Below are positions 14,458 through 22,110 of a stretch of DNA of 35,131 bases, one piece after another. The stretch spans positions 1 through 35,131 of the forward strand of contig CAYOHL010000002.1 in the NCBI GenBank assembly GCA_964403775.1, in the 5' to 3' direction. Source of the DNA: CG1-02-33-12 sp964403775 (GTDB lineage: Archaea > Nanobdellota > Nanobdellia > Woesearchaeales > CG1-02-33-12). Made by a program: the position numbers and the translations under genes. The notes under the pieces are model-generated. The model did not search any database. It was not told where the DNA came from and saw nothing but the letters and a program-made list of their open reading frames with translations. How positions within the stretch are numbered: the stretch's first letter is position 1; the number at the start of each line of letters is the position of its first letter.

Positions 14458-15352
14458 TTTTTTCTTCATCACTCTCCTCTTTATGGATATTTGTTTTTGG
14501 TTCTTTCTTTGGCTTTTCTGTCTTATTTTCTTTGTTGGATTTCTTCTTTACAACATCAATCATGGTTTCTTCTTTGTCCTCAGGCCCTTGTTTCATGATT
14601 GCACCTTCAGCAATACTAAGATTTTTATAATATCTTTGCTGCACTCTTATTGAGCTAAGCTGCTTTAGTGCATTAAAGCATGCCATTATAAGATTTGTTT
14701 TAATCCTTGACTGCCCCTTTGTTTTTGACCATACGTCCCTGATGCCGGCCATGTCCAGAATTTTCTGGCACTCTTTTTCAATGCAAAGGCCCTTTCCTTT
14801 TGGAGCAGGCATTATCTTGATTACAGAAGAGCCGCACTTGGACTGTATTCTGAACGGGATTGAATGTGGCTCACCGCAGCTGCATTGCCATGAACCGCAG
14901 CCACGCTTAATTTTTATAATATTCAGCTTTGCATTCCTTATTGCCTTTTCCCTTGCAGGGACAGTCTCCCTGCTCTTGCCATAGCCTATCCCAACATAGC
15001 CGTTATTATTGCCAACAACAGCGTATGTTGCAAACTTTGGCTTGTTTCCCTCGCTGGTTTTCTTTTGGGTTTGCCTGAAAACGCGCCTTTGGCCACCCCC
15101 GAACTTTCCCTTTGACTGGCCTATCAGCAGCAATTCTGTTTTTAGGTCCGGAAGCAAAGCATCAACTATCTCTGGCTCAAGTATCTTTAATCCATTATCA
15201 AGGATATCATCAACTTTTGTTATCTCGCCCGACTTTACCCTTTTTCCAATTCCTGTTTTTGGGTTCCAGGCTTCCTTGTCAAAAGCAGGCTCTCTGGGGG
15301 ATTTTTTTGTTTCCTCCTCTTTTGTATTATTTGTTTTTTCTTTGGCATCCAT
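14450..15352 (-). CDS. rps5: 30S ribosomal protein S5 (uS5)
   Basis: This small-subunit protein of 300 residues is long for archaea. The core has the archaeal signatures RVKSGEITKVDDILDNGLKILEPEIVD, the double-stranded-RNA-binding-like stretch FATYAVVGNNNGYVGIGYGKS, and GCGSWQCSCGEPHSIPF. The C-terminal IRDVWSKTKGQSRIKTNLIMAC is also typical. Both ends are extended with charged residues: about 30 at the N-terminus (KEKTNNTKEEETKKS) and about 45 at the C-terminus (NKENKTEKPKKEPK). It starts 2 nt after L18. Confidence 0.96.
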   Translation of the reverse strand: MDAKEKTNNTKEEETKKSPREPAFDKEAWNPKTGIGKRVKSGEITKVDDILDNGLKILEPEIVDALLPDLKTELLLIGQSKGKFGGGQRRVFRQTQKKTSEGNKPKFATYAVVGNNNGYVGIGYGKSRETVPAREKAIRNAKLNIIKIKRGCGSWQCSCGEPHSIPFRIQSKCGSSVIKIMPAPKGKGLCIEKECQKILDMAGIRDVWSKTKGQSRIKTNLIMACFNALKQLSSIRVQQRYYKNLSIAEGAIMKQGPEDKEETMIDVVKKKSNKENKTEKPKKEPKTNIHKEESDEEKNE

Positions 15353-15354
15353 TT

Positions 15355-15933
15355 TTATACCTTCATGATCTTATCTTTTACATCGCTGAATTGCTTTTTT
15401 ACATCTTCAATATTTTTTTTAATATAGGATGAAAACTGCTTTTCATATTTTTCCCTGCTTTCTTTTCTTAGTTTTTCTGCATACTCTAAAATATGGCTTC
15501 CGTTAATCCTACCCTCTGGAGGAAAAACATTATCCTGGCATGGAATCTTCAAACCAGAATCAACAGCGCCTTTAAGGGCAGCATAAATCCTTGAGCCCTT
15601 AACATTGGAATTAAGGCCAATATCAAGGATTGCCTCTTTTATTGCCTTTTTCCTTGCCTTCTGCCCAAGCAGAAGCCCTGTTAAGTATGCACTTGGGATA
15701 TTGCTTCTGTTAAGAAGGTACCCAAATTTTACAAGCTCCTTTGAATTTGCAGACACAAGCACATTATCGCCTTCTGGCTTGTACTCAATAATCTGGATAT
15801 TGATATTGCACAATGATTTCTTGACAACCAGCCTTGGCTTTCCTGAGACAAGAAGGGCAATTCTTCTCTTATAGTTTGTTTTCTTCTCTCTTTTCCTTCT
15901 TAGCCGGACTATATGGATTTTATCCTTTATCAT
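15355..15933 (-). CDS. rpl18: 50S ribosomal protein L18 (uL18)
   Basis: This 5S-rRNA-binding large-subunit protein has 192 residues. Family segments include YKRRIALLVSGKPRLVVKKS, the central ANSKELVKFGYLLNRSNIPSAYLTGLLLG, and FPPEGRINGSHILEYA. The long archaeal form with a helical C-terminus (EKQFSSYIKKNIEDVKKQF) is normal. The ATG overlaps the L19e stop in an ATGA. Confidence 0.95.
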   Translation of the reverse strand: MIKDKIHIVRLRRKREKKTNYKRRIALLVSGKPRLVVKKSLCNINIQIIEYKPEGDNVLVSANSKELVKFGYLLNRSNIPSAYLTGLLLGQKARKKAIKEAILDIGLNSNVKGSRIYAALKGAVDSGLKIPCQDNVFPPEGRINGSHILEYAEKLRKESREKYEKQFSSYIKKNIEDVKKQFSDVKDKIMKV

Positions 15934-16382
15934 TTTTTCCTTGCCATATCATGCTCTTTAATGTATATTTTTATGTGTTTCCTGCTTCTGAAAAAACCGC
16001 CGTTTATTTTTGAATAAAGCATCTGGTGTGATTTTGGGGTTATTAGTTTCTTGTCTTTCAGCTCTTTGATAAAATGCCTCTGAACCCTTACTTTTATTAT
16101 CCATGCCTGCTTTCTTGGCAGTCTTGCACCATGTTTTCCCTGTCTTGAGCCAGGGCCTTTCCTCCTTCCCTTTGACTTCTGTTTTTTTATCTTGTTTGCC
16201 CTTGCCCTTGAAACCCCCCTGGACTGTTTCTTTTGAATTGCCTTGTCTTTAATCAGGCCTCCAATGTCCTTTTTTGTTATTGATTCCTTTATCTCATCAA
16301 GCCTCTCAGTGTCAAAAACAATTCTTTTCCTGCTGCATTTCAATAAATCAGCAGCAAGCCTCTTCTGGGTTTTGAGCTCCAT
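15930..16382 (-). CDS. rpl19e: 50S ribosomal protein L19e (eL19)
   Basis: An archaeal/eukaryotic large-subunit protein of 150 residues. It opens with MELKTQKRLAADLLKCSRKR. A helix-rich basic section GVSRARANKIKKQKSKGRRKGPGSRQGKHGARLPRK follows, and the end is GGFFRSRKHIKIYI. Length is normal and there is no added tail, unlike L32e just upstream. It starts 2 nt after the L32e stop and overlaps L18 by 4 nt. Confidence 0.96.
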   Translation of the reverse strand: MELKTQKRLAADLLKCSRKRIVFDTERLDEIKESITKKDIGGLIKDKAIQKKQSRGVSRARANKIKKQKSKGRRKGPGSRQGKHGARLPRKQAWIIKVRVQRHFIKELKDKKLITPKSHQMLYSKINGGFFRSRKHIKIYIKEHDMARKK

Positions 16383-16384
16383 TT

Positions 16385-16930
16385 TTATTCAGTCTTTTTT
16401 GTCAGCAGCTTATCTTTCTCTCTTTTCTCATCTTCTTTCTTTTCTTCATCTGTCTTCTCAACCTTTTCCTCTATTGTCTTCTTCTTAGGCGCTTTTTCTC
16501 TTTCTTTTTTCCTGACTTCTTTCTCTTTTTTGAGTTTTTCTTTTTCCTCTTTGCTTTTCTTGATTTTTTCCTCAACATCCTTCAGGAATTTATCAATATC
16601 CTTAATATTAACAACATTAATGCTTTTTTTTATTGCCTGTTTCAAAATCTCAATTCTTTTCTTAAGGCCAACTGTTTTTGCAACAGCAATGCATTCATTT
16701 TTAGCGTCAATCTTTTCAATATCCCTCAATGACTTCACAATTGTTAGTTTCAGTCCAGAGCTATGCATGTTTCTTGTTTTCCTAGGGCTTCCATAGCCAA
16801 TTGAAACAATCTTGTTATAGCCTTTTTTGCTAAGCCTCATCTTTGAGTGCAGACCTTTCGGCCTCCTCCATTTGTTTCCAAGAGATGATTTCTTATGCGC
16901 ATCCTGCCTAATGAATTTTAGCTTTTTCAT
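16385..16930 (-). CDS. rpl32e: 50S ribosomal protein L32e (eL32) with charged tail
   Basis: The core, about residues 1-115, is L32e: KLKFIRQDAHKKSSLGNKWRRPKGLHSKMRL, then VSIGYGSPRKTRNMHSSG and KTVGLKKRIEILKQA. The last 65 or so residues are a Lys/Glu-rich helix (KIKKSKEEKEKLKKEKEVRKKE) likely to be disordered or coiled coil. The ATG at 16930 is chosen; a GTG at 16939 overlapping the L6 stop is the alternative, and GTGAT there may act as a Shine-Dalgarno site for 16930. Confidence 0.94.
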   Translation of the reverse strand: MKKLKFIRQDAHKKSSLGNKWRRPKGLHSKMRLSKKGYNKIVSIGYGSPRKTRNMHSSGLKLTIVKSLRDIEKIDAKNECIAVAKTVGLKKRIEILKQAIKKSINVVNIKDIDKFLKDVEEKIKKSKEEKEKLKKEKEVRKKEREKAPKKKTIEEKVEKTDEEKKEDEKREKDKLLTKKTE

Positions 16931-16935
16931 GATAA

Positions 16936-17481
16936 TCACTTTATTTCCTTTCCTGCCTTTGAGACAATGTATATGCCATCCTGGAATATTCTTTTGTCCC
17001 TCCCTTTTATCTTTGTAAGCATTTCAATGCTTGCTGCTGTCTGTGCAGTCAGCTCTTTGTCAATCCCCTCGACATATACATCCTTGCCGTCTATCTTTAC
17101 CTTGACTGCAGGGCTTATCCTAATTTTTCTGGGGGTCTTTTCCCCAAGAAAATTTTTAATGGTAAAAACCTCCTTATCCATTGATACATTCATTGGGAAA
17201 TGCCCTGGGCATATTCTCAGCTTATAAATAAATGGCTCTGTTACCCCTTTTATCATGTTGTTTATGTGTGCCTTAAAGGTTCCGATTAATTTTCCCTCTC
17301 TTTTTGATGCATTCCTTGAGATTATCTTTGCTGAATCTTTATCTAAATTTATATCAATTTTTGGGCCTGCAAATTTCTTAGTTAGCTCGCCCCTAGGGCC
17401 CTTTACTTTAATCAAATGCCCCTGCTTGGTTATTTCAATCCCCTCCGGGATTTTGATTTCCTGGATGATTTCTTGTTTCAT
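16936..17481 (-). CDS. rpl6: 50S ribosomal protein L6 (uL6)
   Basis: A large-subunit protein of two repeated alpha/beta domains near the GTPase centre, 181 residues. Visible family parts are IKIPEGIEITKQGHLIKVKGPRGELTKKF in the first domain, GVTEPFIYKLRICPGHFPM at the junction, and the second-domain NFLGEKTPRKIRISPAVKV and KDVYVEGIDKELTAQTAASIE. The start at 17481 aligns with the family; a TTG at 17493 would overlap S8. It begins 2 nt after S8. Confidence 0.96.
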   Translation of the reverse strand: MKQEIIQEIKIPEGIEITKQGHLIKVKGPRGELTKKFAGPKIDINLDKDSAKIISRNASKREGKLIGTFKAHINNMIKGVTEPFIYKLRICPGHFPMNVSMDKEVFTIKNFLGEKTPRKIRISPAVKVKIDGKDVYVEGIDKELTAQTAASIEMLTKIKGRDKRIFQDGIYIVSKAGKEIK

Positions 17482-17483
17482 CT

Positions 17484-17873
17484 TTAGTAACAATATGCTA
17501 GGAGCTTTCCCCCAATATTCTTTTTCTTTGCCTCATCATTTGTCATTATGCCAAGGGGTGTTGATACAATCAGGATTCCAAAGTTCTTTGCAGGCAAGAA
17601 CCTCTTTTCAAATTTTTCATAGCCATCTTCTTTTACTGAAAATCTTGGCTTTATAACGCCACACTTGTTTATTTTGTTCAATAAGTTAATGCTTAATATA
17701 TTGCCCTTTGAATCCTCTATTTCCTTTAGTTCCCCAACATAATAGTTGTCCTTCATTATCTTAAGCACCTCCTTGATTATTTTTGATGAGGGCTTAATCA
17801 GGCATTCCTTTGTTCTTGCATTCTCCTTGCTCAGGATAGTTGATAATGCATTTGCCAATGGGTCATTTAACAT
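17484..17873 (-). CDS. rps8: 30S ribosomal protein S8 (uS8)
   Basis: This 129-residue small-subunit protein binds the central domain of 16S rRNA. It begins MLNDPLANALSTILSKENARTKECLIKPSSKII, and ends with the conserved RFLPAKNFGILIVSTPLGIMTNDEAKKKNIGGKLLAYCY. Length and ends match archaeal S8 with no extension. It starts 10 nt after S14, one of the few real gaps in this run. Confidence 0.96.
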   Translation of the reverse strand: MLNDPLANALSTILSKENARTKECLIKPSSKIIKEVLKIMKDNYYVGELKEIEDSKGNILSINLLNKINKCGVIKPRFSVKEDGYEKFEKRFLPAKNFGILIVSTPLGIMTNDEAKKKNIGGKLLAYCY

Positions 17874-17883
17874 TTTTGCACCT

Positions 17884-18114
17884 TTAGCTGTATTTTTTAA
17901 ATCCTATTTTCGTTGATATCTCTCTAAAACATTGCCTGCATAAATTTAAGCCGTATTTTCCTATATGGCCGCCTGCCCTTCCGCACCTTTCACAGCGATT
18001 CCTGCTTACTCCGCAGACTCTCTCTTTAGGAGAGCTGTGCTTTAGGAAGCGCTTTAGCTTTACAGGCTTGGCCTGCAGCTGCTTGAACACTTTTTTATAG
18101 TTGCTTACAGTCAT
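17884..18114 (-). CDS. rps14: 30S ribosomal protein S14 (uS14), zinc form
   Basis: A zinc-binding small-subunit protein. The core GVSRNRCERCGRAGGHIGKYGLNLCRQCFREI has two CxxC pairs. At 76 residues it is about 20 longer than most archaeal S14 because of an N-terminal basic segment (SNYKKVFKQLQAKPVKLKRFLKHSSPK). That segment could be an added extension or a misplaced start, but the ATG directly abuts the L5 stop and no better start is visible. Confidence 0.93.
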   Translation of the reverse strand: MTVSNYKKVFKQLQAKPVKLKRFLKHSSPKERVCGVSRNRCERCGRAGGHIGKYGLNLCRQCFREISTKIGFKKYS

Positions 18115-18627
18115 TTATTCTGCCTCTAATTCTATATTAAACTCTTTTTTCATGAAGTCAATTGACTCCTGCTTTGTTATCATATGTTTTTTTGGAATCA
18201 TTTTTTTGGCAATCCTCCTTCTCTTTATTCTAAAGCCGTTTCTTTCAAGAGTCACACAGACCTCTAATCCAATAATGCCTATTTCAGGGTCATACTTGAC
18301 TCCTGGAATATCAATATACTCTTCTATGCCAAATGCAATATTTCCGTTTTGGTCAAACTGGCTCTCTTTTAGCTTGTTGTCTTTTGCCTGCAGGAGCCTG
18401 TTTAAGATTTCTATTGCATTTTTTCTCCTTAAAGTAACCTTGCAGCCAATAGGAAGGCCTGGCCTCAAGCCCCACCCAGGAATTCTTTTTGATGTGACTG
18501 TTTTAACAGGATTTACATTTGTTATGCTCTTAAATAATTTTATGCCCTTATCTAGCTTGGTCTGGTCTTTTCCAGCACCTATGTTAAGTGTTACCTTGCT
18601 TATTTTTATGTCTCTTGACGGGTTCAT
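18115..18627 (-). CDS. rpl5: 50S ribosomal protein L5 (uL5)
   Basis: This 5S-rRNA-binding protein has 170 residues. The archaeal pattern is plain: ISKVTLNIGAGKDQTKLDKGIKLFKSITNVNPVKTVTSKRIPGWGLRPGLPIGCKVTLR and FGIEEYIDIPGVKYDPEIGIIGLEVCVTLER. The last part MITKQESIDFMKKEF is the usual C-terminal helix. It starts 12 nt after S4e and abuts S14 with no gap. Confidence 0.96.
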   Translation of the reverse strand: MNPSRDIKISKVTLNIGAGKDQTKLDKGIKLFKSITNVNPVKTVTSKRIPGWGLRPGLPIGCKVTLRRKNAIEILNRLLQAKDNKLKESQFDQNGNIAFGIEEYIDIPGVKYDPEIGIIGLEVCVTLERNGFRIKRRRIAKKMIPKKHMITKQESIDFMKKEFNIELEAE

Positions 18628-18639
18628 TCTTAAAACCTT

Positions 18640-19332
18640 TTAGCTCAAGCTGATAACCGGCTTTTCCCTGCCTATAACAAAGGCAAATTTTTTTGATGTT
18701 TCAAAGCTTTCCCCTGATTCAGGTTTTAGCTTGATTATGCTGTTTTTTATCTCATCAATAACCCCTGATTCGCCCTTGTGCTTTCCCCCTGATAAATAAA
18801 CAAATGAGCCTTTTTCAAATTTCAGATGCTCTTTTATCTTCTGCTCAGGCACCTGGATTGCCAATGTATCCCCTGTCTTGTAATTGTTTTTGTCAATAAT
18901 AATATTCCTGCCATCATTTAGGTTAAGCTGAATCTTTCCTTTTTTAATAACAGTTTTTCCAACAATCTTGCAAAGCTTGATTTTTGCTTCATCTGGTTTT
19001 AGCTTGACAAGGGAAACATTGCCTTTTTTGTTTAACAAGACCCTGAAGCACTCCTTTGTTTTTGGTATATCTATTAAGTCCATAACACCAACTGGAAACC
19101 TATGGTCTTTTCTTTGTTTTCCATCCACCAGAATATCCCCTTTAGAGAGTATAACCTTAACATCTCTTGTTGTTTTTGCATAGTTTAGCATATCCCTTAA
19201 GACAAGGTTTAATGGAATGCTGTTTTTTTTGCTGTGCATGCCTGGCTTTGGTCTTGTAGCAAAGGTTATTCCTTTTCTCTTTATTTTCCATGATTTTGGT
19301 GCTGCTAATCTCTTTAAATGCCTTTTAGCCAT
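18640..19332 (-). CDS. rps4e: 30S ribosomal protein S4e (eS4)
   Basis: An archaeal/eukaryotic small-subunit protein of 230 residues. It has the N-terminal HLKRLAAPKSWKIKRKGITFATRPKPGMHSK, an S4-type RNA-binding segment (LSKGDILVDGKQRKDHRFPVGVMDLIDIP), and a C-terminal KOW domain (KGSFVYLSGGKHKGESGVIDEIK). The ATG overlaps the end of L24 by 8 nt, and GTGAT five bases upstream may serve as its ribosome binding site. Confidence 0.96.
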   Translation of the reverse strand: MAKRHLKRLAAPKSWKIKRKGITFATRPKPGMHSKKNSIPLNLVLRDMLNYAKTTRDVKVILSKGDILVDGKQRKDHRFPVGVMDLIDIPKTKECFRVLLNKKGNVSLVKLKPDEAKIKLCKIVGKTVIKKGKIQLNLNDGRNIIIDKNNYKTGDTLAIQVPEQKIKEHLKFEKGSFVYLSGGKHKGESGVIDEIKNSIIKLKPESGESFETSKKFAFVIGREKPVISLS

Positions 19333-19759
19333 TTTGAATCACTTTTTCTTCCTGCTTTTTGGTTTTTTTATAAGCTTCTTTTGACTTGTTTAATATTGCC
19401 ACCCTTTTTTTATCGTCTAAATTAATTTCAGTTACAACAAGATTTGAAGGGTGTACTGGATAAAATACCTTTGTTCCGTCCTTTTTTATCATTTCAACTC
19501 CAGATACATAAACTTTTGATTTTTTCAGGTCAACCCTTTCCACATTCCCTTTTTTTTTCTTGAACTGGCCCCTCAATACAATTATCTTGTCGCCCTTCCT
19601 TGGCCTAATGCTCCTTCTGTTGTATTTTTTCATTAAATCCTTTGAAAGGTGGGCAGACATGAACTTGCCTTTTATATGCAGAGGGGCATTATGGCTGTAT
19701 TTGCGCTGCTTCCTTGGCTGCTTGCTTTTTATCCAACTTCTTGAAAATTTTTTTTTCAT
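19325..19759 (-). CDS. rpl24: 50S ribosomal protein L24 (uL24)
   Basis: A KOW-domain large-subunit protein of 144 residues near the tunnel exit. The core reads RSIRPRKGDKIIVLRGQFKKKKGNVERVDLKKSKVYVSGVEMIKKDG. The N-terminal KSKQPRKQRKYSHNAPLH and the ending YPVHPSNLVVTEINLDDKKR are archaeal. The start at 19759 follows GTGATAACC just after the L14 stop; the longer frame to 19804 overlaps L14 and has no family match. Confidence 0.95.
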   Translation of the reverse strand: MKKKFSRSWIKSKQPRKQRKYSHNAPLHIKGKFMSAHLSKDLMKKYNRRSIRPRKGDKIIVLRGQFKKKKGNVERVDLKKSKVYVSGVEMIKKDGTKVFYPVHPSNLVVTEINLDDKKRVAILNKSKEAYKKTKKQEEKVIQNG

Positions 19760-19764
19760 GGTTA

Positions 19765-20166
19765 TCACGCAATAATCCTTGCCAGCTTTGCAATATTGGG
19801 CCATCTCTCGCAGGCCTCTTTTGCTATTGCCCCCTTGAATATCGTTCCTTTTAGATTTCCCTTTTCATCCTTTAAGATTACGGCTGCATTATCCTCAAAC
19901 TTTATCCTCATTCCATCAGGCCTCCTGTATTCCTTTTTTTGCCTGACAATAACAGCCATTACAACCTGTTTGACCATATCAGGGTTTCCTCTCCTTACAG
20001 ATGCCATAACAAAATCACCAACACCTGCACTAGGCATTCTTCCCTTGACAGTCTTGGCTCCTCTTACACTAAATATTCTGATTATTTTGGCTCCTGAATT
20101 ATCACATGTTGGTATTTCAGCTCCAACTGGCAATCCCTTTGTTACTTTTGCTTTTAATGCCTTCAT
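19765..20166 (-). CDS. rpl14: 50S ribosomal protein L14 (uL14)
   Basis: A beta-barrel large-subunit protein at the subunit interface, 133 residues. It shows GAEIPTCDNSGAKIIRIFSVRG, the conserved PSAGVGDFVMASVRRGNPDM, VVMAVIVRQKKEYRRPDGMRIKFEDNAAVIL and the archaeal end GTIFKGAIAKEACERWPNIAKLARII. The start at 20166 lies one base after the S17 stop. This uL14 is distinct from the L14e gene at 8465. Confidence 0.97.
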   Translation of the reverse strand: MKALKAKVTKGLPVGAEIPTCDNSGAKIIRIFSVRGAKTVKGRMPSAGVGDFVMASVRRGNPDMVKQVVMAVIVRQKKEYRRPDGMRIKFEDNAAVILKDEKGNLKGTIFKGAIAKEACERWPNIAKLARIIA

Positions 20167-20167
20167 T

Positions 20168-20515
20168 TTATGATACCTTTTCAACTATGACAAAATGCTT
20201 TGTTTTGCTTATTGGCCTGCATTCCTGCACTTTAACAACATCCCCTTCTTTTGCATTAATGCAGTCCGGGTTATGTACTTGTAGTCTTGTTCTTCTTTTT
20301 TCATACCTCTCATATTTGGGTATGTACTGCCTTCTCTCTATTCCAATGGTTGCTGTCCTATGGGATTTAGCACTAACAATTTTCTCACTAAATACCCTAC
20401 CCCTTAGCCTTAAGCTGCCATGAAAAGGGCAATTTTTATCATTGCATTCCTTCTCTGGCTTTGCCAGCATTGGTTTTTTTGGCATGGCTTGTTTTTTCTC
20501 TGTTTTGTTATTCAT
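20168..20515 (-). CDS. rps17: 30S ribosomal protein S17 (uS17)
   Basis: An OB-fold small-subunit protein of 115 residues. Family segments are CPFHGSLRLRGRVFSEKIVSAKSHRTATIGIERRQYIPKYERYEKRRTRLQVHNPDCINAKEGDVVKVQECRPISKTKHFVIVE. The short Cys segment ECNDKNCPFHG is an archaeal feature. GGGTGA at the end of the rnp1 gene is a good ribosome binding site six bases before the ATG at 20515; an ATG at 20521 is the alternative. Confidence 0.95.
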   Translation of the reverse strand: MNNKTEKKQAMPKKPMLAKPEKECNDKNCPFHGSLRLRGRVFSEKIVSAKSHRTATIGIERRQYIPKYERYEKRRTRLQVHNPDCINAKEGDVVKVQECRPISKTKHFVIVEKVS

Positions 20516-20521
20516 GAACAT

Positions 20522-20788
20522 TCACCCTTGTTTTATTCTCTCTTCTGGCCTTGTTGTTAATGATTTTCCATTGATTTGGATATTTTTTTCCTTAAGCTTG
20601 AATTCAAAAATACACTGGTCTTTGATTATGCTTTTTTTTCCTTTTTTTGTTTCAATTATAAACATATTTTTTGTTTCATCAATTACCTTGCCTTTAAGGC
20701 CTTTGTTAAAGCGGTTTTCTGATTCAATAACCTCTACATCTAGGCCTATTAACTCGCTCCTTGCAAGCATTTTCTTATTAAAGTTCAT
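20522..20788 (-). CDS. rnp1: Ribonuclease P protein component 1 (p29/Pop4)
   Basis: The Rpp29-family subunit of archaeal RNase P, which helps the RNA enzyme cut 5' leaders from tRNA precursors. The 88-residue protein has an Sm-like barrel: LARSELIGLDVEVIESENRFNKGLKGKVIDETKNMFIIETKKG, then KKSIIKDQCIFEFKL and the closing RPEERIKQ. Its place between aIF1 and S17 is the standard archaeal arrangement. It overlaps the aIF1 stop by one base (TAATG). Confidence 0.93.
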   Translation of the reverse strand: MNFNKKMLARSELIGLDVEVIESENRFNKGLKGKVIDETKNMFIIETKKGKKSIIKDQCIFEFKLKEKNIQINGKSLTTRPEERIKQG

Positions 20789-21096
20789 TATCTTACATCA
20801 ATTGTCTCTTGTGAAAAACCCATCTGAACAAGGTTTTCCTTAACCCTTTGTTTGTGATCTCCCTGAAGTTCAATCTTTCCCTCTTTTGCTGTTCCTCCGC
20901 ATGCAAACTTTATTTTCAGCTTTTTTACCAGACCCTTAAGGTCAATCTCTTTTTCATCAATGCCTTCTATCACTGTATACTGCTTGCCAAACTTCTTATT
21001 TATCACATATACTTTTATCAGCTGACTTTCCTTTGCTATTGTCTCACAAACACATAGTTCTTTGGGCAGCCCACATTTAGGACATACTTCACTCAT
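20788..21096 (-). CDS. Translation initiation factor aIF1 (SUI1)
   Basis: The archaeal homologue of eIF1, which checks start-codon selection on the small subunit. The SUI1 domain covers residues 28-102: QYTVIEGIDEKEIDLKGLVKKLKIKFACGGTAKEGKIELQGDHKQRVKENLVQMGF. A short zinc knuckle precedes it (CPKCGLPKELCVC). The ATG overlaps the L29 stop by 4 nt. Its cotranscription with S17, rnp1 and L29 is typical of archaea. Confidence 0.95.
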   Translation of the reverse strand: MSEVCPKCGLPKELCVCETIAKESQLIKVYVINKKFGKQYTVIEGIDEKEIDLKGLVKKLKIKFACGGTAKEGKIELQGDHKQRVKENLVQMGFSQETIDVR

Positions 21097-21302
21097 TGCT
21101 TTTTTTCACCACCTTTGGTTTTTAGGACTGTCAAAATCCTTGCGACAGTTTTTTTTATTACCCTTACCTGCCCCAGGCTCTTTGGATTTGTTCCCGTGGC
21201 AATCTGGGCATTATGCTTGATCATCTCTTTTTTGAGCTCCTCAAGCTTTATCTTTAATTCCTCAGTGCTCATTGATTCAATTTCCTTGATTTTAAGTGCC
21301 AT
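21093..21302 (-). CDS. rpl29: 50S ribosomal protein L29 (uL29)
   Basis: A small helical-hairpin protein at the tunnel exit, 69 residues: EIESMSTEELKIKLEELKKEMIKHNAQIATGTNPKSLGQVRVIKKTVARILTVL. This matches the family over its whole length. It starts one base after the S3 stop and overlaps aIF1 by 4 nt. No extension is seen. Confidence 0.95.
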   Translation of the reverse strand: MALKIKEIESMSTEELKIKLEELKKEMIKHNAQIATGTNPKSLGQVRVIKKTVARILTVLKTKGGEKKQ

Positions 21303-21303
21303 C

Positions 21304-22110
21304 TTAATCCTTTTTCTTTAGTTTCTTTTCAGGTTTTTTTAGTAGTTTTTTTGTTTGCCTTTTAACGGCTTTTTCACTCTCTTTTTTTGGTTTAGTTTTC
21401 CTATCTTCTTTTTCCTGTTTCTTTTTCAATTCTTCACTCGGCTTTTCTTTCTCTTTTTCTGCCTCTTCCTTAACAGGTTTTTCTTCCTTAGCTTTTTCTA
21501 TAATTTCCTGTTTTTCTTCCAAAAGCTGTATATTATCTGGCAGCTTTATGTCAGGGGGCATAATGCTTACCTTGATGCCGATAACGCCTGTTTTTATAAG
21601 AGCCTGGACCTTTGCTTTGTTTACCCCATATATTGCAATATCACCGCATTTTTTTAGATAACCTGAACAGACACGCCATGATTTTGCCCTTGCTCCAGGT
21701 ATCTTACCTGATATCACAATCTCAATTCCAAGTGCACCAGCACTCATTACCTCTTCCATTGTCTTATGCATAATGCCCTTAAACCTTGCAGTTCCGAACC
21801 TTTCCAATGATTCTGCAATTTTTCCTGCAACAACCTCTGCATCAAGGTTTATTTTGTCAATCTCGCTTATTTCTATCTGGGGATTTTCAAGCTCAAAATT
21901 ATTTTTTAGGCTTTTTGTAAGCTTTGTTATGTTCTGGCCCTTTCTTCCGACAATCAGCCCTGGGCGAGCTGCATGGATTATTATCTTTTCACCAAGAGGC
22001 GTTCTTTGGAGTTTTGTATGGCTGTAGCCAGAGCCCTTTACATTCCTGGCTATCATTTCCTGGATTTGGTATTCCTTCTTTTTTTGTGCAACAAATTGCC
22101 TTTCAATCAT
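21304..22110 (-). CDS. rps3: 30S ribosomal protein S3 (uS3) with Lys/Glu tail
   Basis: The core, about residues 1-195, is archaeal S3. The KH domain is centred on GLIVGRKGQNITKL with the GRKG loop at 55-58, and the C-domain reads GIMHKTMEEVMSAGALGIEIVISGKIPGARAKSWRVCSGYLKKCGD. The final 70 residues are low-complexity Lys and Glu (EEKPVKEEAEKEKEKPSEE ... KKPEKKLKKK). Overlap with the L22 stop is 4 nt. Confidence 0.96.
   Translation of the reverse strand: MIERQFVAQKKKEYQIQEMIARNVKGSGYSHTKLQRTPLGEKIIIHAARPGLIVGRKGQNITKLTKSLKNNFELENPQIEISEIDKINLDAEVVAGKIAESLERFGTARFKGIMHKTMEEVMSAGALGIEIVISGKIPGARAKSWRVCSGYLKKCGDIAIYGVNKAKVQALIKTGVIGIKVSIMPPDIKLPDNIQLLEEKQEIIEKAKEEKPVKEEAEKEKEKPSEELKKKQEKEDRKTKPKKESEKAVKRQTKKLLKKPEKKLKKKD

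Noticed and set aside
14326..15432. Plus-strand frames of 90-119 codons opposite S5, L30 and L18
   Set aside because: They are shadows of ribosomal genes, with low-complexity hydrophobic content and no ribosome binding sites.
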